Below are positions 1 to 7,658 of a DNA stretch of 64,000 bases, piece by piece (positions within the stretch are counted from its first letter, which is position 1; every line of letters begins with the position of its first letter). A program made the position numbers and the translations under genes. Source of the DNA: Sinomicrobium kalidii (GTDB taxonomy: Bacteria; Bacteroidota; Bacteroidia; Flavobacteriales; Flavobacteriaceae); assembly GCF_021183825.1 (NCBI RefSeq), contig NZ_CP089211.1, positions 2,356,001-2,420,000 of the forward strand, given 5' to 3'. Under the pieces are notes generated by a model. That model was not told the DNA's origin and made no database searches. It saw only the letters and a program-made list of their open reading frames with translations.

Positions 1-681
1 GTGGAGTTTTCTCCATCTGTTTGAAAGTACTGGAAAACCCGGAAAGGAGTTTTCAGGAAAAATATTTGTAATTGGGGTATTTTCCGGGAACTGCATACTT
101 CTCATATAGCGCATTGTTTCATTGAAATTTGAATTCAAATAAAAATCACCAGAAGGCTTTTTTATAGCACTCATATCAATGTTCATATCTCTCATTGTCA
201 GTAATTCTTCATTCCAGAAATTACTAAGCGTAGCATCTATTAAAATGACCGAGAGCACTTTTTCGGGATGTTTACGTGCGAATAACAGATTATACAATCC
301 ACCGTACGAATGGGAAACCAAAATAATTTCATTGTTGAAACCCAACATTGAAAGACCTGTTTCCAGTTCTTTAATACCATTTTCTATTCCAAAATCCGAA
401 TCGTTTTTCAAATTTGGATTTAATTCACTTTGTCCAAATCCGGACCGGTCATAAGTAATTAATGTTGTCCCCGTAACCTTATGAATTTTTTCTAATATAT
501 TGTTCCAGACAGAACTATCAGCACCCCCGCCGGCTTCAAAAAGAATTGGAGTTCCTTTTCCTTTTATGATATTAAAATACATTTTATAACCCCCAACGTC
601 TACCAGCGTATCTTGACTTTGGGCATGCATAGCGAACGATAAAGAGAAAATCACTAAGAATGTTAAATAAAAATGTCTCAT
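1..681 (-). CDS. Exported alpha/beta hydrolase (3' end outside window)
   Basis: The minus-strand frame is open from an ATG at 681 to the left edge, 227 codons without a stop, so the C-terminus is missing. Residues 1-21 form a signal peptide (hydrophobic stretch, then MHAQSQ). The alpha/beta hydrolase fold is visible: an oxyanion region EAGGGADS (about 49-56), TYDRSGFGQS (76-85), and the nucleophile elbow SHSYGG (123-128, predicted nucleophile Ser125), followed by VILIDATLSNFW. The catalytic His would lie beyond the edge. It is probably a periplasmic or secreted esterase or hydrolase; the substrate cannot be told. No partner gene is visible upstream. Confidence 0.8.
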   Translation of the reverse strand, partial: MRHFYLTFLVIFSLSFAMHAQSQDTLVDVGGYKMYFNIIKGKGTPILFEAGGGADSSVWNNILEKIHKVTGTTLITYDRSGFGQSELNPNLKNDSDFGIENGIKELETGLSMLGFNNEIILVSHSYGGLYNLLFARKHPEKVLSVILIDATLSNFWNEELLTMRDMNIDMSAIKKPSGDFYLNSNFNETMRYMRSMQFPENTPITNIFPENSFPGFPVLSNRWRKLH

Positions 682-798
682 TTGGTCTGTAGTTTAGGGT
701 TTTCCATAATTATGTACAACGGCTCTGTATATGAAAAGCAGGGCAGGTGGTTATTTCCTTGTTGCCTCAACTGGCTCCACTTCCCCACCTCCACAGAC

Positions 799-942
799 TT
801 ACTCCGTGCCCTCCCATTTTTCTGTAAGGGTAGCAGGAACTTTCAATGTTAATCGTATCATGTCGTATTTTGGCGTTGGGAAGTCGAAAAGTTTGGATAT
901 CGACTTATACTTAAATGCTTTCGCAATTGATGTATTGACCTG
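799..942 (-). pseudogene. Possible C-terminal gene remnant, product unknown
   Basis: The 276-bp gap between the hydrolase and the Abi gene has no complete gene. On the minus strand a frame is open from just after a TGA to a TAA at 799-801. It reads like normal protein, for example KSISKLFDFPTPKYDMIRL and then a TEKWEGTE ending, but has no start near its beginning. This could be the tail of a decayed gene or chance coding potential in a repeated intergenic element. I do not recognise a family. Confidence 0.25.
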
Positions 943-957
943 TCAGCAGAAATCAAC

Positions 958-1641
958 TCATAAATCATCTATTTTTCTACATACGGTATTGATATGATCG
1001 AGTCCGTACAGCAATGCCGCCTCATCAATGTTCATCCATTGAAAAAGCTGTCGTATTAAAACGTAGTGTTGCCTGGCATAGGTCGTATCTTTTATAGGTC
1101 GATTAGGCATAAAACAGATAGGCTCATGGTGAGCAACCCTGTTTCTTATATTATTGATTTCGGCCAGTTGGTTAAATATATAGTTTTGATTATACTGGTG
1201 TGTCGGTGTACTGGTAGGTTTGGCGGGAAAAATCTTTAGTAATGTTTTTCCCGTGGCCCTGTATTGATATTGTGCAAACATATATCTCCAAAAACCAAAA
1301 CCAAGTTCGGCCACCAATTTGTTATGGGTATAAGAATGATTGAGCTTTTTTACCGCTTCCCTGATGCTTGTTGCAGTTAGTTTGCAACGCGGGGTGTCAA
1401 AAACACCATTACGGGATGCTGCGGTTTTAAGCCAATCACTGCCCAAAGTTCTTAAACAATGGCTATCTATGGCATTGCGCAAAGTCACTTCAAAGCAACT
1501 GATAACGGTGAATAATTCCTGGGACAGCCTGAGATTTAAACGGTAGAGTGTCATGGCCTTTTTGGTATTGCCCTGACAAGCTGCTACATACCGGCTCATA
1601 CGGGCCGGTGTCAGAATACTTTCAAATTCCGTGTACCTCAT
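958..1641 (-). CDS. Abi-like HEPN-type protein
   Basis: This 227-residue protein resembles the Abi_2 (AbiD/AbiF-like) family, which includes phage abortive-infection proteins of Gram-positive bacteria. I chose the ATG at 1641 (MRYTEFESIL) because the family begins close to the RY/SR helix; six further codons lie upstream to an ATG at 1659. The key motif is IRNRVAHHEPI at about residues 167-177, which fits the HEPN RNase signature Rx4-6H. The rest is predicted helical, with LRNAIDSHC and GFGFWRYMF typical of the family. It is a single gene with no antitoxin-like neighbour in the same direction. RNA cleavage as an antiviral response is the family expectation and is not shown by the sequence. 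Confidence 0.7.
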   Translation of the reverse strand: MRYTEFESILTPARMSRYVAACQGNTKKAMTLYRLNLRLSQELFTVISCFEVTLRNAIDSHCLRTLGSDWLKTAASRNGVFDTPRCKLTATSIREAVKKLNHSYTHNKLVAELGFGFWRYMFAQYQYRATGKTLLKIFPAKPTSTPTHQYNQNYIFNQLAEINNIRNRVAHHEPICFMPNRPIKDTTYARQHYVLIRQLFQWMNIDEAALLYGLDHINTVCRKIDDL

Positions 1642-1903
1642 ACATTGAATAATTACCAATTATTTGCAAATTATGCAATTATTTGCTAATTTTGTAACAT
1701 CTTATTCCCGGTAGTCCCTGAAGCGATTCAAACTGGCGGGTTTCGTTTTTTATGGCAATTCGGTTCTTTACCTTTCCTCTCCTTTAATTGCTATCCAACC
1801 AATAATCACCAACAGCATGTATCGCTTGCTTCACCATTTTCGATGGTAATTCCTTTATCAGTCTAAAAGTGTACTCAGTAATATTGTCTGCATTGATTCT
1901 TTT
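1642..1903. other. AT-rich intergenic stretch
   Basis: The gap between the Abi gene and the RAYT element has no credible gene. It contains imperfect copies of AATTATTTGC close to the Abi start (about 1655-1690), which may be part of that gene's promoter region, and nothing else I can interpret. Confidence 0.4.
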
Positions 1904-1932
1904 CCCGCTGCCGCACGATTGCATCGTGTGGC
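1904..1932 (+). repeat. 29-bp inverted repeat, left of the RAYT gene
   Basis: This 29-bp sequence is repeated exactly, in inverse orientation, at 2598-2626. Each copy is itself a near-perfect hairpin (arm GCCGCACGA, loop TTGCA, arm TCGTGTGGC with one G-T pair) and carries a CCCGCT tail outside the hairpin. A hairpin plus a short conserved tetranucleotide-like tail is what RAYT transposases recognise in REP elements. Confidence 0.8.
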
Positions 1933-1964
1933 TCAAACTAACCCATCTATAACTTTCTTATCTT

Positions 1965-2528
1965 TTAACCAAAATACTGAAAAACAAGCACATTATCCAA
2001 CAGCCCCTTTTCTCCCGAATAATCCACAGCACTGCTGTAAACATAATCTTCGGGCCGAAATACGAAGCCTGCATCTACCGGATTGTTGTGAATATAGTCG
2101 ATCTTTTCCTGTATAACTTTATTGCTCCAAAGCTCAACAGGTTTGTTGTCGTGTCGCCAAAACTGATATCCGGTAACGTTGGACGACTTTCCTGCTGCTT
2201 TTTTAAACCTTTCGAGCAAAAACTCTTTTCTGCTTTCTCTCGGATTATCCCGTATTTCCTTTACTATCGCTTTGCTTGTAAACCGTTTAAAATCACCCAG
2301 CAGCAATGCGGGATGCTGCCCGTTTATACTCCTGAAGACTAAATGCATATGGTTGGTCATAATACACCAGGCCACAATTTCCATACCTTTCTCTTTTTGG
2401 CAAAACGCCAGACTTTCCAACAGCAGGTTCTTATATTCATTCCTGGTAAAAACATCCAGCCACTCCACTACAGCAAAGCTCACAAAGTATAGGCCCTCCG
2501 GGTTATGGAACTTATAGTTTCTGCTCAT
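1965..2528 (-). CDS. REP-associated tyrosine transposase (RAYT, Y1 family)
   Basis: This 187-residue single-strand transposase is of the IS200/Y1 type. The HUH metal-binding motif is TNHMHLVF at about residues 58-65. The predicted catalytic tyrosine lies in the helix EKIDYIHNNPVDAG (about 141-154), a combination diagnostic of RAYTs. The N-terminus MSRNYKFHNPEGLYFVSF also matches the family, and the length is normal, so the gene looks intact. It sits alone between two inverted copies of a 29-bp hairpin repeat, the expected substrate. RAYTs are normally single-copy domesticated enzymes that spread REP/REPIN hairpins, so the element may be non-autonomous elsewhere in the genome. Confidence 0.9.
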   Translation of the reverse strand: MSRNYKFHNPEGLYFVSFAVVEWLDVFTRNEYKNLLLESLAFCQKEKGMEIVAWCIMTNHMHLVFRSINGQHPALLLGDFKRFTSKAIVKEIRDNPRESRKEFLLERFKKAAGKSSNVTGYQFWRHDNKPVELWSNKVIQEKIDYIHNNPVDAGFVFRPEDYVYSSAVDYSGEKGLLDNVLVFQYFG

Positions 2529-2597
2529 AGGCTAAATGTACAGATTTTTCATTTCCGGAAAAACACGGCCGTGAGTAAAGCTCAGGAAATTAAAGAT

Positions 2598-2626
2598 GCC
2601 ACACGATGCAATCGTGCGGCAGCGGG
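2598..2626 (-). repeat. 29-bp inverted repeat, right of the RAYT gene
   Basis: This is the exact reverse complement of 1904-1932. It lies about 70 bp upstream of the RAYT start codon, so it could also affect transcription of the transposase. Confidence 0.8.
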
Positions 2627-2704
2627 CCATATAAAATCTTCCTTCATATATTTTATAGTGTAAATGTGTTCTTATTTTGTAGTATTAAATGCATCTTAGC
2701 AAAG

Positions 2705-2734
2705 ATGACGTAAAAATGTCGTCATTATGACATT
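2705..2734. promoter_or_regulatory. Nested inverted repeats upstream of an XRE gene
   Basis: Two overlapping inverted repeats, ATGACG/CGTCAT (2705-2710 and 2720-2725) and AATGTC/GACATT (2715-2720 and 2729-2734), lie 55-85 bp before the start of the XRE membrane regulator. Autoregulatory operators of XRE proteins are usually short inverted repeats at such positions. The assignment is inferred from position only. Confidence 0.35.
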
Positions 2735-2788
2735 ATCATAAAAATTAAATCTGAATAGCTTTGTTCTTGAAATATTAACTCAAATATT

Positions 2789-3403
2789 ATGTGTGGACAA
2801 AATTTAGGAAATATCGTAAAGAATTTAAGGAGAAGCCAAGGGGTTTCACAGGAATTACTTGCAGAAGAATCAGGGTTAAGTATTAGAATTATTCAAAGAA
2901 TTGAAAAAGGGGAAACAACACCTAATGGAGACACATGTCGGAAACTATCAGATGCGTTGAAAGTTACCCCTAATGAATTGATGAATTGGAAGCAAATAGA
3001 GGATATCGATTTTTTAAAGAAATTAAATTTATCTGCCTTGACCTTTATTTTTTTTCCTTTACTTGGGATATTAGTGCCATCTTTAGTATGGATATCAAAA
3101 AAGGACAAGATCAAAGATCTTGATATAGTCGCTAAAAAATTAATTAATTTTGAGATTACATGGACGATACTTTTCTTTTTTATGCCATTTTTAATTACTC
3201 CATTATTGTATATGACCATTGAAATTTTTCTTCAAATTTTTAATATTGATATTCATTTTAAGCAAAATCACTGGGCTGATGCTCAGTTAATTTGGATAAT
3301 TATGTATGTGATTAATATTGTTTTTATAGTTATAAATGCATTTCGAATCCATGATGGAAAGGAATTAAAATACTTTCCTTCCATTCGATTTTTAAAAAAT
3401 TAG
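2789..3403 (+). CDS. XRE-family HTH regulator with C-terminal membrane domain
   Basis: Residues 7-63 are a lambda-repressor-type HTH (QGVSQELLAEESGLSIRII, then RIEKGETTPNGDT). The remaining 140 residues hold about three hydrophobic helices (about 78-100, 121-150, 165-186) with short loops. The protein is therefore predicted to be a membrane-anchored DNA-binding protein. Such HTH plus multi-TM (DUF4870-like) architectures are common in Flavobacteriia and the signal they sense is not known. It is monocistronic and ends 11 bp before a region that contains a decayed minus-strand gene. Base composition is AT-richer than the SusCD operon downstream. Confidence 0.75.
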   Translation: MCGQNLGNIVKNLRRSQGVSQELLAEESGLSIRIIQRIEKGETTPNGDTCRKLSDALKVTPNELMNWKQIEDIDFLKKLNLSALTFIFFPLLGILVPSLVWISKKDKIKDLDIVAKKLINFEITWTILFFFMPFLITPLLYMTIEIFLQIFNIDIHFKQNHWADAQLIWIIMYVINIVFIVINAFRIHDGKELKYFPSIRFLKN

Positions 3404-3414
3404 TTTTAACAGGG

Positions 3415-3537
3415 AAGGAGAAGATTAGATATTTGGATTATTTCTTCATTTCTAGTGTGCATTTGCCCCGGTTCTAAACGAAAGTATAATTCAAGCGCTA
3501 AAAGGATTTCATCGGGGTGTCATTTGGGGTTGCGCAT
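3415..3537 (-). pseudogene. Remnant of an HNH endonuclease N-terminus
   Basis: On the minus strand, an ATG at 3537 opens MRNPK. After two compensating single-base shifts around the codons that should read WTP, the frame continues DEILLALELYFRLEPGQ and then MHTRNEEIIQISNLL before breaking at 3415. In my recollection this matches the N-terminus of flavobacterial HNH restriction-type endonucleases (W-T-x-D-E-I-L-x-A-L-x-L-Y-F). The catalytic C-terminal half is gone. It lies directly downstream of, and in the same direction as, the small XRE gene at 3554-3802, an arrangement I would expect for a controller plus nuclease pair. Confidence 0.5.
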
Positions 3538-3553
3538 TATCGGTTACTTTAAG

Positions 3554-3802
3554 CTACTTTTTGGCCTCAATAGTGGCGGGGTCCTTAAAAAAATCACTAA
3601 TATCAATATTATAGTGCTTGGCAATGCCAAAAAGGCTTTTGACGGTTGGGTTTCCTTCAGCTCGTTCTATACGGCCAATTTGATTGGCTGACAGTCCTAC
3701 ATCATTACCCAGGGTGAGTTGAGAAATATCTTCTTCTTCCCTAAGCTTTCTTATAATCTTGCCAATGTTTATGAGCAACTTATCTAAATCATCATTTTTC
3801 AT
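3554..3802 (-). CDS. Small XRE-family HTH regulator
   Basis: This 82-residue protein consists almost entirely of one HTH_3 domain: IGKIIRKLREEEDISQ, LGNDVGLSANQIGRIERAEG, then NPTVKSLFGIAKHYNIDISD. The length and make-up are typical of controller (C) proteins and antitoxin-like repressors. A perfect 14-bp palindrome lies 36 bp upstream of the start, and a decayed HNH endonuclease follows downstream. I infer that it was the controller of a restriction-like gene that has been lost. It may still regulate itself. Confidence 0.8.
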   Translation of the reverse strand: MKNDDLDKLLINIGKIIRKLREEEDISQLTLGNDVGLSANQIGRIERAEGNPTVKSLFGIAKHYNIDISDFFKDPATIEAKK

Positions 3803-3837
3803 TCTATAAAAGTTGCCATTATTTCAAAAAAACTTAG

Positions 3838-3851
3838 ACACATATATGTGT
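3838..3851. promoter_or_regulatory. Perfect 14-bp palindrome, likely XRE operator
   Basis: ACACATATATGTGT is a perfect palindrome, 36 bp upstream of the start of the small XRE gene on the minus strand. A related half, AACATATAT, occurs near 3887. It is a good candidate for the autoregulatory site of the XRE protein. Confidence 0.45.
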
Positions 3852-3970
3852 TATAACAAAATAATTTTATATATTCGCCTCAGATAAACATATATTTGCG
3901 ATACTTCTATAGCAAAAAATATTAGAAGCTATTCGCTTAGAGTCTCTAGCAGAAAACTGGTAATTTTTAT

Positions 3971-4212
3971 GTAACGGGATGATAAGTGAAAGTAGCTCAC
4001 GACCCGGGCGTGGGCTCACTTATCGTTACACGGTTCCTACCAGTACCGCTGCTAGATAAGTTGAGTTTCCACGCCCATTTTTTGTACTTCTGGGTAGTTA
4101 GCCAACGCTTCTTTACCTCTAAAGCCAAAAGTTTCTTCGGCATCCCCAAAACAGCCGGGAAGTTTCGCAACCCATTTACATGAGCACTGCATTTTACCTC
4201 CCCACCAAACAA
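3971..4212. other. Structured intergenic element with long hairpin
   Basis: GTAAC (3971-3975) and GATAAGTGA (3981-3989) pair with TCACTTATC (4016-4024) and GTTAC (4025-4029). Inside lies a second stem, CACG-A-CCC with GGGCGTG (about 3998-4013). The 180 bp that follow are open on both strands (plus frame 3986-4183, minus frame 3997-4212). Neither frame has a recognisable family or a clear ribosome site, so I regard the whole stretch as a structured, probably repeated, intergenic element and not as a gene. Confidence 0.4.
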
Positions 4213-4253
4213 CAGGCTTTTATATACTATTAATCATTTAAAACTTGTAAATC

Positions 4254-4403
4254 ATGGATGTACTCAACACTCGTATACTGGCCCTGCAACAGCGCTGGGA
4301 AGCGGAAGCAGCCCGGTTCCTGGAATTGAAGGAAAGCAACCGCAGGCTTATGGAGGAAATTGCAAACGATATGCGGAAACTCCGGCAGGGGCCACCTGCT
4401 TAG
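4254..4403 (+). CDS. Small 49-residue coiled-coil ORF, function unknown
   Basis: An ATG at 4254 opens a 49-codon frame ending at TAG 4401-4403. The predicted peptide is strongly helical and charged (LALQQRWEAEAARFLELKE, then RRLMEEIANDMRKLRQ), with regular leucine spacing that suggests a coiled coil. GC content is higher than in the surrounding intergenic DNA, which supports coding. It lies 204 bp upstream of the SusC-like gene on the same strand, but that gap is long for an operon. No function can be assigned. Confidence 0.4.
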   Translation: MDVLNTRILALQQRWEAEAARFLELKESNRRLMEEIANDMRKLRQGPPA

Positions 4404-4607
4404 AAGGCAGACGGCCGCACCACGGCCCGGGTTTAAATAGCCATAGATACACGAATGTTTAATTATTCAAAACACCGGTCTATGATAAAAACCTTGTGAT
4501 GAGCGCTGCAACAGAAATACACCCCTTCCATAATATCCTGTAACCATTTTTCTTGCCCCTTCCGGGTTATAGGTGCTTTATTCGCTAACACTCAAATATA
4601 ACAAATT

Positions 4608-7600
4608 ATGAAACACGCAACATTAGTGGGCCTGTCCTGCCGGTGCTCCATTACTATTGCCCTGATTTTACTTGGTTTGCCTGTACCGCTCATGGCATCG
4701 CCGCCTTTTCAAACTACTGCGCAACACCAAATTACCGGGACGGTTACCGATAGTAACGGCGAGCCTTTGGGCGGGGTCAACATCATTGTGTCCGGGAAAG
4801 GGCAAGGGACTATTTCTGATTTTGACGGGACTTATTCGATTATGGCTTCCCCGAAGGATACGCTGGTGTATTCTTATGTGGGGTTTAAGACTGTGGAAAA
4901 GCCTGTAAACGGTCTTGTGAGAATTGACATTCAGTTAAAGGTTTCTCTGTCGATGTTGGATGAAGCGGTAGTAATCGGCTATGGAACAACGACAAAGCGG
5001 CTAAACACGGGATCGGTTGGCAAACTAAAAGCCAAAGAAATAGAAAATCAACCCGTAACAAATGTATTGTCTGCTTTGTCTGGTCGCATTCCCGGTGTAT
5101 TTATACAAACTACAAATGGCTTACCAGGAGGGAACGTTAAAGTACAAATACGCGGCAGGCAGTCCATTGCAGCAGGAGTGGAGCCGCTATTTGTTGTTGA
5201 CGGGGTTCCGTTTTCATCCAATACTCTCACCATTGGAACATCTGATCTGAGTTTTCTTAATGGCCAGGTGAGCCCTCTTAATAGTCTTTCTCCTGATGAT
5301 ATAGCGAGTATTGAAGTATTAAAAGATGCGGATGCAACTGCAATTTATGGAAGCTGCGGGGCCAATGGAGTCATTTTGATAACCACAAAAAAGGGCAAAG
5401 CCCATACCCCGACAGTCTCCCTTAATTTTTCACAAGGTATGAGCCAGGTAAGCCGTAAAGCAGAATATCTATCGCTGCAAGAGTATTTAACGTTACGCCG
5501 GGAAGCGTATAGCAATGAAGGTGTGGAACCCTCTGCAGATCCTCTCGATCCCGGTTATGCGCCCGATCTCATGGTATGGGATACGACGCAAAGCACGGAT
5601 TGGCAGGATTACCTGATGGGAAATAGTGCTCCCTTGACCCGTCTGCAAAGTTCCTTTTCCGGCGGATCGGAATTAACGCAATTTTTGCTGGGTCTTAATT
5701 ATCATCGGGAAGGTTCTGTATTGCCCGGAGACTTACTATATAGTCGATACGGTGGGCACCTTAATGTTAATCATCGTTCTTCAAATAAAAAATTCAGTCT
5801 GCAGGCCACCTTAAATTATACGAAAGACGACAATAAAACCTTAAAAGACATGGGAGTCTTGCAGATGGCAGCATTACCTCCCAATTTTCCTGTTTATCTG
5901 GAAGATGGTTCCTACAATTGGGAAGCTTCTCGAAATCCGGCAGCTTACTTACAGCAGAAAGCAACCAACAAAACAGCTAATTTCGTTACTAATTTGGTCC
6001 TCAGTTATCAAATTTTTCCTTCCCTTTCATTCAAGACAAGTTTGGGATATACTTCGACAGCCATGAAAAGCTGGGCAGCAAACCCTGCCACTTCACAAAA
6101 TCCCCCGCTGGGTGGGGCAACAAACAAGGCCTATTTCGGAAACCAAAATACTTCGACATTACTTGCCGAACCACAGTTATACTTTTCCACGTCCGGTAAA
6201 TTTGGGAAAGTTGGTGTGCTCCTCGGGATGTCATGGCAAAAAACCGAAAGAGCAATGGAACGGATCTATGCCGACGATTATGCAAATGATCTCTTTTTGG
6301 AAAACTTAGGGGCTGCGGGAAGAATAAGCAGCGCAGGTAACACTTACGGCCAATATAAATACGCCTCAATATTCAGCCGTCTAAACTATAATTACCGGAA
6401 TAAATATTTACTGAACATTAACCTGAGAAGAGATGGATCGAGCCGCTTTGGACCGGGGAATCAATTTGGGAATTTCGGGGCCATTGGTATAGGATGGATA
6501 TTTTCTGAAGAAAAAGGCATTAAGGAAAATTGGTCTTTTTTAAGTTTCGGTAAGATACGAGGCAGTTATGGACTCGTCGGAAACGACCAGATCCCGGATT
6601 ATCAATACTTAGCGACATACAGCAATACATATACCTACATGGGTATGAATGCGCTTAATCCTTCCAACATCTCAAACGCTAATTACCAATGGGAAACCAC
6701 AAAAAAGCTGGAAGGAACGGTGGAATTAGGTTTTTTTAATAACCGATTGGAGACTACCTTTTCCTATTTCAACCATCAAAGTGATAATCAATTGATCGCC
6801 TATCCCATTCCTTATATAAGCGGCCCGTTTGGCGATTATCAGGCAAACCTCCCCGCATTGGTAAAAAATACGGGCTGGGAAATTGAATTATCCGCAGTAC
6901 CGGTAAAACAGAAATCCTTTTCCTGGAATAGCTCTTTTAATATGACTTTCCCAAAGAACAGGCTGGTACGATATCCCGGGCTGGAAAATTCGAGCTATGC
7001 CAATCAATATACCGTTGGTAAAGACCTGAGCAATGTTAAAGGTTATCGTTATTCGGGTATTGATCCGGAAACCGGTATTGCCATGTTTGAGGATTTGAAT
7101 GGAGACGGGGCTATTACCTATCCCCACGATCTTACCGCGCGAGGGAAAACCAGCCCCGATTTTTACGGGGGCTGGAGCAATCAGTTTCAGTTTAAAGGTA
7201 TAAGCCTGGACATATTCTTTCAATTTGTAAAGCAGCAATCCGTAGTGGATATTTACTCATACATGGCTCCAGGTCCTCTGAATAACAACAAATTTTCTGA
7301 TGCTTTTAGTCGGTGGCAAAGCTCCGGAGATATTACCAATGTGCAAAAGGCCTATTTGATAAGCAACAGGGAGGCCGGTTCAGCATTATCATACCTGAAC
7401 GGATCAAACGCTTCCTTAAAGAATGCTTCCTATGTGAGATTAAAAAATATAGCCTTGCGGTATCGATTTCCGGACGCCATTGCCAAACAGCTTCGTCTTT
7501 CATCCGTTGAAGTGTTTGGCCGGGCACAAAATGTATTGACCTGGTCGCCATTGAGCAGTAATGATCCTGAAGTCGCTAATTCATCCCTTGGAGCGCCAAC

Positions 7601-7640
7601 CTTACGTTCCTTTACGATAGGTTGTTCTATCCGATTGTAA
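4608..7640 (+). CDS. SusC/RagA-family TonB-linked outer membrane receptor
   Basis: This 1010-residue protein is an outer membrane transporter for oligomeric substrates. Order: signal peptide (1-about 38); carboxypeptidase-regulatory-like domain (about 41-112, QITGTVTDSNGEPLGGVNI); the SusC signature DEAVVIGYGTT (118-128), which acts as the TonB-box region; a plug with IRGRQSI (181-187) and PLFVVDGVPF (193-202); then a 22-strand barrel ending in FTIGCSIRL. It is 18 bp upstream of a SusD gene, forming the classic pair. There is no glycoside hydrolase or protease next to it, so the substrate stays unknown; the TlpA-like third gene suggests a peptide or metal-related cargo at least as much as a glycan. 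No anti-sigma pair is nearby. Confidence 0.95.
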   Translation: MKHATLVGLSCRCSITIALILLGLPVPLMASPPFQTTAQHQITGTVTDSNGEPLGGVNIIVSGKGQGTISDFDGTYSIMASPKDTLVYSYVGFKTVEKPVNGLVRIDIQLKVSLSMLDEAVVIGYGTTTKRLNTGSVGKLKAKEIENQPVTNVLSALSGRIPGVFIQTTNGLPGGNVKVQIRGRQSIAAGVEPLFVVDGVPFSSNTLTIGTSDLSFLNGQVSPLNSLSPDDIASIEVLKDADATAIYGSCGANGVILITTKKGKAHTPTVSLNFSQGMSQVSRKAEYLSLQEYLTLRREAYSNEGVEPSADPLDPGYAPDLMVWDTTQSTDWQDYLMGNSAPLTRLQSSFSGGSELTQFLLGLNYHREGSVLPGDLLYSRYGGHLNVNHRSSNKKFSLQATLNYTKDDNKTLKDMGVLQMAALPPNFPVYLEDGSYNWEASRNPAAYLQQKATNKTANFVTNLVLSYQIFPSLSFKTSLGYTSTAMKSWAANPATSQNPPLGGATNKAYFGNQNTSTLLAEPQLYFSTSGKFGKVGVLLGMSWQKTERAMERIYADDYANDLFLENLGAAGRISSAGNTYGQYKYASIFSRLNYNYRNKYLLNINLRRDGSSRFGPGNQFGNFGAIGIGWIFSEEKGIKENWSFLSFGKIRGSYGLVGNDQIPDYQYLATYSNTYTYMGMNALNPSNISNANYQWETTKKLEGTVELGFFNNRLETTFSYFNHQSDNQLIAYPIPYISGPFGDYQANLPALVKNTGWEIELSAVPVKQKSFSWNSSFNMTFPKNRLVRYPGLENSSYANQYTVGKDLSNVKGYRYSGIDPETGIAMFEDLNGDGAITYPHDLTARGKTSPDFYGGWSNQFQFKGISLDIFFQFVKQQSVVDIYSYMAPGPLNNNKFSDAFSRWQSSGDITNVQKAYLISNREAGSALSYLNGSNASLKNASYVRLKNIALRYRFPDAIAKQLRLSSVEVFGRAQNVLTWSPLSSNDPEVANSSLGAPTLRSFTIGCSIRL

Positions 7641-7658
7641 AACTCAAACCTTTTGAAA

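Noticed and set aside
731..997. 88-residue plus-strand ORF
   Set aside because: No recognisable domain; it overlaps the Abi gene end and a more protein-like minus-strand frame in the same DNA.
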